Source: CAYNST01 sp964546435
GTDB taxonomy: Bacteria > Pseudomonadota > Gammaproteobacteria > Pseudomonadales > Cellvibrionaceae
Direction of reading: 5' to 3'
DNA: 64,000 nucleotides
NCBI GenBank assembly: GCA_964546435.1
Contig: CAZJKJ010000007.1
Location: forward strand, 1-64,000
The notes beneath the pieces were generated by a model. It worked only from the letters and a program-made list of their open reading frames with translations, was not told the DNA's origin and made no database searches. Below are positions 35,056-41,575 of the stretch, piece by piece. The translations under genes and the position numbers were made by a program. Within the stretch, counting starts at the first letter, position 1. Every line of letters begins with the position of its first letter.

Positions 35056-35631
35056 ATGAAAAAGGTGATCGGTCTCGCACTGCTTCTGCCCCTGGTTTTC
35101 GCAGGGATCTACCGAATCTGGTTCACCCGCGACCCTGAACCTCAACCGGCCGTTGAAATACTCCCCGAACGGATCGACACCGCGCCTGCACGAACCGTGC
35201 ACAGCCCTGAACCCCCGCGCCAATCTCCGTCGAATGCGCCAACCCCGCCGCCAGTGCCGCCACAGCCCGACCCCACCCTCGCCACAGATTCGAGTTCCGA
35301 TACCCCCGCCAGCGACCCCGAACCTGAGAGCCCCTATTCCCGCTTCGAGGATGAACCGACCGATCCGCAGTGGAGCGAAGAACACGAAATAATGATCGAA
35401 ACATTTCTGTACGGCAGCCCCGGTTACGTTGATCTGGACATTGAATCCGTCACCTGCAAATCAACTCTATGTGAAATCAAGGTTTCCGAACGGGAAAACA
35501 CGGTGTGGGCCAAGGTCGCTCATGATCTGACACGCGCGCAGGGTTGGGAATCGACCGCTTGGAAATACGCGGATTATTATGACGCCAATGGCAAACGAAT
35601 TATTCACGCCATTGTGGAAAAATCCCGGTAG
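35056..35631 (+). CDS. Hypothetical membrane-anchored proline-rich protein
   Basis: I do not recognise the family. The 191-residue protein has an N-terminal helix or uncleaved signal (VIGLALLLPLVFAGIYRIW), a Pro/Asp/Ser-rich linker (about 25-100) and a C-terminal domain (about 105-191) with two cysteines seven residues apart (CKSTLCEIKV pattern, TCKSTLC) that could form a disulfide in the periplasm. The arrangement suggests an anchor, a flexible spacer across the periplasm and a small globular head. It lies 116 bases after slyD and converges on the lipoprotein gene at 35805. Base use is like its neighbours. Confidence 0.75.
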   Translation: MKKVIGLALLLPLVFAGIYRIWFTRDPEPQPAVEILPERIDTAPARTVHSPEPPRQSPSNAPTPPPVPPQPDPTLATDSSSDTPASDPEPESPYSRFEDEPTDPQWSEEHEIMIETFLYGSPGYVDLDIESVTCKSTLCEIKVSERENTVWAKVAHDLTRAQGWESTAWKYADYYDANGKRIIHAIVEKSR

Positions 35632-35756
35632 ACACGCGGCGACCACCGGTTCATTCCTGCGATCCCTTCACGCAGACAGCACTGGCAGAAACGAGTCTGA
35701 ATATGAAATGGCTTCGAGATAAAAACAGAGGGTAAAGTTAACCCGTTACGGTCGGC

Positions 35757-35783
35757 CCGTTGAAGCCACTGCGGCTTCAACGG
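35757..35783. terminator. Stem-loop between convergent genes
   Basis: A perfect 11-bp stem (CCGTTGAAGCC, 35757-35767, with 35773-35783) and 5-base loop lie between the ends of the convergent genes at 35056-35631 and 35805-36038. It lacks a clear T-run on either side but is well placed to end both transcripts. Confidence 0.5.
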
Positions 35784-35804
35784 CCCGGCGTCAGTGCTGC
35801 ACTC

Positions 35805-36038
35805 TTAATCCGACAGATCGTCGTCGCGGTCAGCGTCGTCAATGTTAACGGCTGGAACTTCAATTTCCCGCTTCTCCATTTCGATGTCGACATCAGGCGT
35901 ATCCACGTCATACTTCGGCATCTGGCCGCCATCTACGCTCACCTCTGGCATTTCACCTTCCTGGGTCTTGTTTACATCACAGCCAACAGCAGCCAATACC
36001 AAACCGAGCGTCACACACACTTTTCCTAGCTGGGTCAT
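35805..36038 (-). CDS. Small acidic lipoprotein
   Basis: This 77-residue protein has a lipoprotein signal peptide with its lipobox ending LAAVGC (Cys20), followed by Asp, so by the usual rule it would stay in the inner membrane. The mature part is very acidic and carries loosely repeated Val-Asp-Val/Ile segments (YDVDTPDVDIEMEK, REIEVPAVNIDDAD). I know of similar small repeat lipoproteins in marine gammaproteobacteria but not their role. Its promoter region contains a near-perfect sigma-54 site (36124-36139). GAGAGA lies a few bases before the ATG. Confidence 0.78.
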   Translation of the reverse strand: MTQLGKVCVTLGLVLAAVGCDVNKTQEGEMPEVSVDGGQMPKYDVDTPDVDIEMEKREIEVPAVNIDDADRDDDLSD

Positions 36039-36411
36039 AGTTTTTCTCTCTCTATTTATTTAGATACTGGAAAGTAATCTTGCCGTTTTACTTTTAGCAA
36101 TCTTTCTAAAGCAACATAAATAAAGCAATATAAATGCCAGCCTCAAAAATCCCTTTGAACACCAAGGTTGAACGCTGGTGGGAGTCTACTATCAGAGCAC
36201 TCCGGGAAAATATCAAGCCCCAGCTCAGGAATCTGCCCCGATTTCTCTGAAAAACTTACAAAATTTCCGGGACAGATCCTGGGGATTTTCTACCCGCGCC
36301 CTTGCACATCCGGGTGTGGGGTCTATACAGAGAGGGGCGAATGTATTAATTGCCGCTCTGCATCTTAACTTCCTTTTTATGAATTGCTTCAGGCCTGTTT
36401 AAACTGGCGCC
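36039..36411. other. AT-rich divergent intergenic region
   Basis: This is 373 bases between the divergent lipoprotein and LuxR-type regulator genes, clearly more AT-rich than the rest. It contains the sigma-54 site for the lipoprotein gene. The two short frames on the + strand (from 36168 and 36178) have no ribosome-binding site and no family features. I see no clear promoter for the regulator. Confidence 0.5.
36124..36139 (-). promoter_or_regulatory. Sigma-54 promoter of the small lipoprotein gene
   Basis: The minus strand reads TGGCAT-N5-TTGCT: -24 and -12 boxes are both complete with exact spacing, the best such match in the window. Transcription would start near 36112, about 74 bases before the gene at 36038. 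Confidence 0.7.
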
Positions 36412-37050
36412 ATGAAAAAAATTACCCTCGTTATTGCTGATCACTGCCCCATAGTGCTCGAAGGACTTAATGCGCTTTACAGCACTCAGGATGATCTGGA
36501 AGTTGTCGGGGAGGCAGACAGTGCGGAGAGCGCCGCTATTCTCTGCGCACGACGCTCGCCCCGGATTATTGTCGCTGAGATGGCGATGCCGGGATTTACC
36601 GTGCGCCAGTTTCTGCAGCAGCTGCGCAAACAAAAATGTCAGACCCCGGTTTTGATCATGACGCACAACCGGGAAGAACAATACGCGGCCGCCAGCCTGC
36701 GAGCCGGCGCGCGCGGATTTATCAACAAGACCCGTTCCTTGAAAGAAATTCTACTGGCGACCCGCACGGTTGCGAATGGCGGCTTGTTTCTGAGTCCGGA
36801 TGCGGCGCAACAGATTGCCCTCGGCAGCATCACAGTCGCAGCGGATGCCCGGACCCGTCGCCCCTTGACCGGTCGCGAGCAGGAGATCCTCATTGAACTG
36901 GCGTCCGGCAGCAGCGTGACCGACATTGCCCGGCGGCTCCATCTCAGCCCCAAAACAGTCAGTACGCACAAAACCCGAATCTGCCAGAAGCTGGGGATTC
37001 GCAGTACCTTTGATCTGGTCAGGTATACGCTCGATCAGGGCATGGTCTGA
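36412..37050 (+). CDS. LuxR-family response regulator with atypical receiver
   Basis: This 212-residue NarL-type regulator has a receiver (1-120) and a LuxR helix-turn-helix (about 145-210; LTGREQEILIELASGSSVTD, LHLSPKTVSTHKTRICQKLG). The receiver is unusual: the phosphoacceptor Asp is Glu56 (codon GAG at 36577-36579, in VAEMAMPG), and the acidic pair is Asp10-His11 instead of Asp-Asp. Lys105 or so (FINKT) and Thr in IMTHN are kept. Classical phosphorylation is therefore unlikely; Glu may mimic the phosphorylated state. No kinase gene is adjacent. Targets are unknown. It converges on the second cheB. Confidence 0.9.
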   Translation: MKKITLVIADHCPIVLEGLNALYSTQDDLEVVGEADSAESAAILCARRSPRIIVAEMAMPGFTVRQFLQQLRKQKCQTPVLIMTHNREEQYAAASLRAGARGFINKTRSLKEILLATRTVANGGLFLSPDAAQQIALGSITVAADARTRRPLTGREQEILIELASGSSVTDIARRLHLSPKTVSTHKTRICQKLGIRSTFDLVRYTLDQGMV

Positions 37051-37089
37051 TGAGACCAGAGGCAAATTGCCACAGAAGGCGGGTGCCAG

Positions 37090-38154
37090 TCACCGACCCC
37101 GTGCGAACTGATTGATCGCCTGGGCAATGGCAGCCAGGGGCACCACCTGCACGGCGGCTCCTAGTTCCACCGCTTCTCTCGGCATGCCGTAAACAATGCA
37201 GCTGTCGCGATCCTGGGCAACCGTGTGTGCACCCGCCTGCCGCATGGCCAGCAAACCCTGGGCGCCGTCATCGCCCATTCCGGTCATGATGATTCCCAGC
37301 GCATTTTTTCCGGCAGCCCGAGCCACCGACCGGAACAAAACATCCACGGAGGGCCGGTGACGATTGACCGGCGGACCATCGCCGACACTGACGCAATATT
37401 GCGCTCCATTGCGCCGCAACTGCATGTGGCGCCCGCCCGGGGCGATGAGCACCCGCCCGGGCACTACCCTATCCCCGTCCTTTGCTTCGCTCACTCGACA
37501 GGCGCACAGCTTGTCCAGGCGCTGGGCAAAGGCTGCTGTGAATTTTTCGGGCATGTGCTGCACCACCAGAATACCGGGCGTGGATTCAGGCAGCTGCGTC
37601 AGCACCCGCTCCAGCGCCTGGGTGCCGCCCGTAGACGTCCCCAGGGCGACTACCTGATCGGTGGTCACCGCCAGGGACCCGTTGGCGGTTTCGATGCGGC
37701 CGGGCTTCGAGGCGGCCGTCGGTAACACGGCCCCACTGGTCAGTCGCGGGATGCGGGCCGTCGCCGCGCCTTTGACCACCCGGACCAGGGTCTGTGTCGA
37801 TGATTCCAGAAAGTCCTTCAGGCCTATCCGGGGTTTGGTCACGATATCCACTGCACCGGCCGCCAGTGCCTGCAGGGTTGTTTCGGCACCCTTTTCAGTC
37901 AGGGTCGAGCAAATCACCACCGGAGTGGGACGCTCGGTCATCAGTTTTTTCAGAAAGGTAATGCCATCCATCCGCGGCATTTCCACATCCAGAACGATGA
38001 CGTCAGGCCAGTCGTTCTGCATTTTCTGCTGGGCGAAAATCGGATCGGCCGCGGATCCGATCAGCCGGATTGCCGGATCACTGCCCAACACCTCGCTCAG
38101 TATCTGCCGCACCACGGCGGAGTCATCAACAATAAATACGCCGATTTTTTTCAA
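37090..38154 (-). CDS. cheB: CheB of the second chemotaxis operon
   Basis: This is a methylesterase of 354 residues: a receiver with phosphoacceptor in VIVLDVEMPRMDG and a catalytic domain with Ser in LGTSTGG, His in VVQHMPEKF and Asp in MTGMGDDG. It is the last gene of the operon, two bases after cheD. It differs clearly from the CheB at 1464-2510, so the two systems probably adapt their own receptors. All catalytic residues are present. Confidence 0.94.
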   Translation of the reverse strand: MKKIGVFIVDDSAVVRQILSEVLGSDPAIRLIGSAADPIFAQQKMQNDWPDVIVLDVEMPRMDGITFLKKLMTERPTPVVICSTLTEKGAETTLQALAAGAVDIVTKPRIGLKDFLESSTQTLVRVVKGAATARIPRLTSGAVLPTAASKPGRIETANGSLAVTTDQVVALGTSTGGTQALERVLTQLPESTPGILVVQHMPEKFTAAFAQRLDKLCACRVSEAKDGDRVVPGRVLIAPGGRHMQLRRNGAQYCVSVGDGPPVNRHRPSVDVLFRSVARAAGKNALGIIMTGMGDDGAQGLLAMRQAGAHTVAQDRDSCIVYGMPREAVELGAAVQVVPLAAIAQAINQFARGR

Positions 38155-38156
38155 AG

Positions 38157-38681
38157 TCAGGATTCCAGACAGATTTTCGTTTTATCGGCGCTGGCTTTTC
38201 CATGCCGAATCCATATTTTCCCTTCCATCAGACAGAATATGACCTGACGGAATCCATGCCCACCCAGACTTTCCGCGACCACCCGCAACCGGTATTGCTT
38301 CGCAAGCAGGTGGGCGGCGTCAATATTGCCGGTCGCTACTCGCGAGCCGCTTCTATCCGGCCCGGATAACATGTCTGCCGCACCAATGAGCTTGATCTCG
38401 CAGTCACGCAAAAGTATGCCGCGATCCAGCGCCGCCTTTGCCATCAGCTGAAACGCTTCGTCGGCATAACGCCCGTCCAGTGCAGTCGCCGAATCGCGAT
38501 TTATCCTGTGAGACAACATGAAATGACACATGCCGCCCAGGCGCTTGTGGGGATGCCAGACTGTCATGGCGATGCAGGAGCCGAGCGTCGTGCGTATGCA
38601 ATCGGGCGACTTCCCGAAATGCCATTGGCCAGGCTTCAGGTACAGCTCAGTGCAGGGGACCACGCGCCCTTCAATTCTCAT
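38157..38681 (-). CDS. cheD: Chemoreceptor glutamine deamidase CheD
   Basis: CheD deamidates receptor glutamines and can interact with CheC-type phosphatases. The 174-residue protein has the catalytic Cys in TTLGSCIAM and His in GGMCHFMLSHR, in the papain-like order, and the conserved LIGAADML and NIDAA segments. It overlaps cheR by four bases. The flagellar system at the other end of the window lacks cheD. Confidence 0.93.
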   Translation of the reverse strand: MRIEGRVVPCTELYLKPGQWHFGKSPDCIRTTLGSCIAMTVWHPHKRLGGMCHFMLSHRINRDSATALDGRYADEAFQLMAKAALDRGILLRDCEIKLIGAADMLSGPDRSGSRVATGNIDAAHLLAKQYRLRVVAESLGGHGFRQVIFCLMEGKIWIRHGKASADKTKICLES

Positions 38682-39523
38682 GGCAACTTCCGGAATATTG
38701 CCGGCGCGACCTGCTGCAATCCGCAGTCCAGACCGTTCAGGCTTTCCGAGTGTCCGATAAACAGATACCCGCCGGGCTTCAGGCGGCCGCTCACGCGTTT
38801 TACCACTTCGTTTTTTGTTTCGACCTGAAAATAGATGAGTACATTGCGCAGCAGGATCAGATCGAACATGGGCAAACTCAGCAGGCTTTCCATCAGGTTG
38901 ACCTGCCGGAATTCCACTCTGTTGCGCAAGGCCCGATCGACCAGCAAGGTTCCCGATTCCTCGGCAATTCCCCGCAGGCAGAACCGCTTTAAATATTGCT
39001 GGGGAATACCTTCGGTCCGGCTTAACGGAAACTGGCCGGTTTTCGCTTTCGCCAATACTTGAGTGCTGATGTCGCTGGCGAGGATTTTCCAGTTCCGCAT
39101 TCCCCGGACATCGGCGAGCAGCATCGCCACGCTGAACGGCTCCTCTCCTGATGAACAGGCAGCACTCCAGACATTGACGCTCGACGCGGTCGCGCGCTCC
39201 GGCAGAACCACCTGCCGAAGATAATCAAAATGTTTCTGTTCCCGGAAAAAATAGGTTTCGTTAGTGGTCAGCAGGTCGACGACACGATTGTATTCGGCCT
39301 GGTTCTGGTCCACATAACGGACATAGCTGACGAAATCGGCTAACCCCAGTACCTTGAGGCGTTTGGCCAGCCGCCCCGCTACCATGGTGCGCTTTACCGG
39401 AGACAAGTGAATGCCGGCAGCTTCAAAAATCAATTTCTGAAACCGCCGGAATTCCAGTTCTCCCATGGAGGGCGCCGCGGCAACCGACGCGGGCGTGGAC
39501 TGTCTGTCATTTAATGGACGCAT
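38678..39523 (-). CDS. cheR: Chemotaxis methyltransferase CheR
   Basis: CheR methylates receptor glutamates using S-adenosylmethionine. The 281-residue protein has the N-terminal helical domain and the Rossmann-like domain with VWSAACSSGEEPFSVAML, NWKILASDISTQVLAKA, and FDLILLRNVLIYF. It lies between cheW and cheD. No beta-subdomain partner pentapeptide is evident at the end of the adjacent receptor. The flagellar cluster shows no cheR here, so this one may serve both. Confidence 0.94.
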   Translation of the reverse strand: MRPLNDRQSTPASVAAAPSMGELEFRRFQKLIFEAAGIHLSPVKRTMVAGRLAKRLKVLGLADFVSYVRYVDQNQAEYNRVVDLLTTNETYFFREQKHFDYLRQVVLPERATASSVNVWSAACSSGEEPFSVAMLLADVRGMRNWKILASDISTQVLAKAKTGQFPLSRTEGIPQQYLKRFCLRGIAEESGTLLVDRALRNRVEFRQVNLMESLLSLPMFDLILLRNVLIYFQVETKNEVVKRVSGRLKPGGYLFIGHSESLNGLDCGLQQVAPAIFRKLP

Positions 39524-39568
39524 GGCAAGTGGCTCAGACTACAATTTTCCGACTGCAATTAACGGCGC

Positions 39569-40084
39569 TTAAACAGCGTTGCTGATCTGTGCCATTTCTT
39601 CGATATCAACCACCCGCTGCACATCCAGCAGGATGACGAATTCCCCTTGCACTTTGCCCATGCCCGAGATGAAATCCGTACGGATGCGGGCACCGAAATT
39701 CGGCGGCGGTTCGATGTCATCGGCCGGGATTTCCCGCACCTCCGACACCTCATCCACAATAATTCCGACTTCCCGGGTTTCCTGTTCGCCCAGAACGAGC
39801 TCCAGGATAACGATGCAGCTGCGCCGGTTGACCACGCACTGGCCGCGCCCGAAACGCGCCACCAGATCAATGACCGGCACCACGCTGCCTCGCAAGTTAA
39901 TAACACCGCGAACAAACTCCGGCATCATCGGCACGGTCGTGATACTGCCGTGCTCCATGATTTCACGGATATTGAGAATGTTGATCGCGAACATTTCCCT
40001 GCTCAACCGGAAAGTCAGATACTGATTGTCCTCAGCGCCGGTCTCTGGGGATACGGCGGCTTGTTGCCGGACTGCTTGACTCAT
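39569..40084 (-). CDS. cheW: Coupling protein CheW of the second chemotaxis operon
   Basis: CheW couples receptors to CheA. The 171-residue protein has YLTFRLSREMFAINILNIRE, VRGVINLRGSVVPVIDLVAR and the C-terminal GEFVILLDVQRVV, i.e. one complete CheW domain. It starts 9 bases after the receptor gene ends and precedes cheR by 45 bases. Confidence 0.95.
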   Translation of the reverse strand: MSQAVRQQAAVSPETGAEDNQYLTFRLSREMFAINILNIREIMEHGSITTVPMMPEFVRGVINLRGSVVPVIDLVARFGRGQCVVNRRSCIVILELVLGEQETREVGIIVDEVSEVREIPADDIEPPPNFGARIRTDFISGMGKVQGEFVILLDVQRVVDIEEMAQISNAV

Positions 40085-40093
40085 AACCGTCTC

Positions 40094-41508
40094 CTAAAAC
40101 CGTACAAACGCTGATTCATTCACGCTCTGTTCTTCGTCATCTTCCCGAAGCTTCCCGGCGGAGGATTTGCCGGAACGCGGGGGGTGAAGCGTGGTTACCG
40201 GTGCCTTGGGTCGCGCGCGACGAGATCCGCCTGACGCGTTTGCGTCCACCCTGAAAAATGCCATTGCTTGCTGCAGCTGTTCCGCCTGGGAGGACATTTC
40301 TTCGGAGGTTGCAGCCAGCTCTTCGGACGCCGACGCATTTTGCTGAGTCAACTGATTGAGCTGCTCCATGGCGCTGTTGATCTGGCCAACGCCCGCTGAT
40401 TGTTCACTGGAGGCCGCCGCTATCTCCTGCACCAGATCCGAGGTGCGCTGAATAGAGGGCACGATTTCGGTCAGCAACCGGCCGGCCCGCTCTGCCAGTT
40501 CCACGGACGAACCCGCTACCTGACCGATCTCCTGAGCGGCAACCTGACTGCGTTCGGCCAGCTTGCGCACTTCGGCCGCGACCACCGCGAATCCTTTACC
40601 ATGTTCACCCGCACGCGCAGCTTCAATGGCCGCGTTCAACGCCAGCAGGTTGGTCTGGTAGGCGATGTCATCAATGATGGAAATTTTCTCGGCGATGCTC
40701 TTCATGGCGGTCACGGTTTGCGCCACCGCCGCACCCCCTTCAACCGCTTCCTTGGAGGCCTTGCCGGCCATGCCGTCGGTCACCTTGGCATTTTCCGTAT
40801 TCTGGCCAATGGACGCCGTCATCTGTTCCATGGAGGCCGTGGTTTCTTCGACGCTGGCCGCCTGTTCGCTGGAGGCCTGCGACAGGGACTGACTGGTAGA
40901 ACTGACCTGCTCCGAGGCGGATGCAAGATTGTCGGCACCGGCGCGCACCTCGGAAATCACCTGGGATAGTTTTTCCACCATGCGCTGCATTGCGCTCAGC
41001 AGTTCTCCGATTTCATCTGTCGAATCGACATTGACATGCACACTCAGATCGCCATCGGCGAGAGCGTTTGCCGCGTCCAGTGCCTTGGCGATAGGACGAC
41101 TGATGGACCGCGCAATCACCACGCCCATCAGGATACCCAGCAGCACGCCGGCTATCACCAATATCANNNNNNNNNNNNNNNNNNNNNNNNNNNNNNNNNN
41201 NNNNNNNNNNNNNNNNNNNNNNNNNNNNNNNNNNNNNNNNNNNNNNNNNNNNNNNNNNNNNNNNNNGCAGATTCGGTGGTTGCCGAAGCCAGAGCCCGGG
41301 TCGAACGGCCCGCGTAAGCAAGATTAATGTTGGCCTCTTTAATCAGAGACAGTCCCATTAATTCCATCTCATAAAGCTTGTCGGCTTCGTGGCTGATCTG
41401 CCCCATGTTTCTGATGCCGATAAAGCCGACCACCGCCGTTATTGCTGAAATTACCAGGAAAGCGGAAATCAGTTTTGTACCCACTTTCATGTTCTTGAAC
41501 CATTGCAT
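40094..41508 (-). CDS. Methyl-accepting chemotaxis protein, interrupted by an assembly gap
   Basis: This is a transmembrane receptor. The N-terminal part (41267-41508) has a membrane helix (KLISAFLVISAITAVVGFIG) and the start of a four-helix sensor. After the gap come the second helix (VIAGVLLGILMGVVIARS), HAMP, and a signalling domain with the hairpin tip IDDIAYQTNLLALNAAIEAA and ARAGEHGKGFAVVAAEVRKL. It starts at 41508 after AAGG. The two parts sum to 1315 bases, so the true gap must be 2 modulo 3, not 100. From the usual size of such receptors, about 100 sensor residues are missing. The C-terminus (NESAFVRF) is not a usual CheR tether. Confidence 0.9.
41167..41266. other. Assembly gap of 100 Ns
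   Basis: Exactly 100 unknown bases, typical of a scaffold join of unknown size, lie inside the receptor gene at 40094-41508. Reading-frame arithmetic shows the real distance is not 100 bases if the gene is intact. Confidence 0.98.
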
Positions 41509-41575
41509 AACCTTACTCTCCCATGTCGGCTTCCCGACGCTACCATGTACTGCCTGACTGACGTCGAGACAACCG

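Noticed and set aside
36168..36402. Two overlapping short frames before the LuxR-type regulator
   Set aside because: No ribosome-binding site, no recognisable features, and an AT-rich promoter-like context.
40094..41508. Receptor gene read as frameshifted or as two genes
   Set aside because: The apparent frame change comes from an assumed gap size of 100; both halves fit one receptor.
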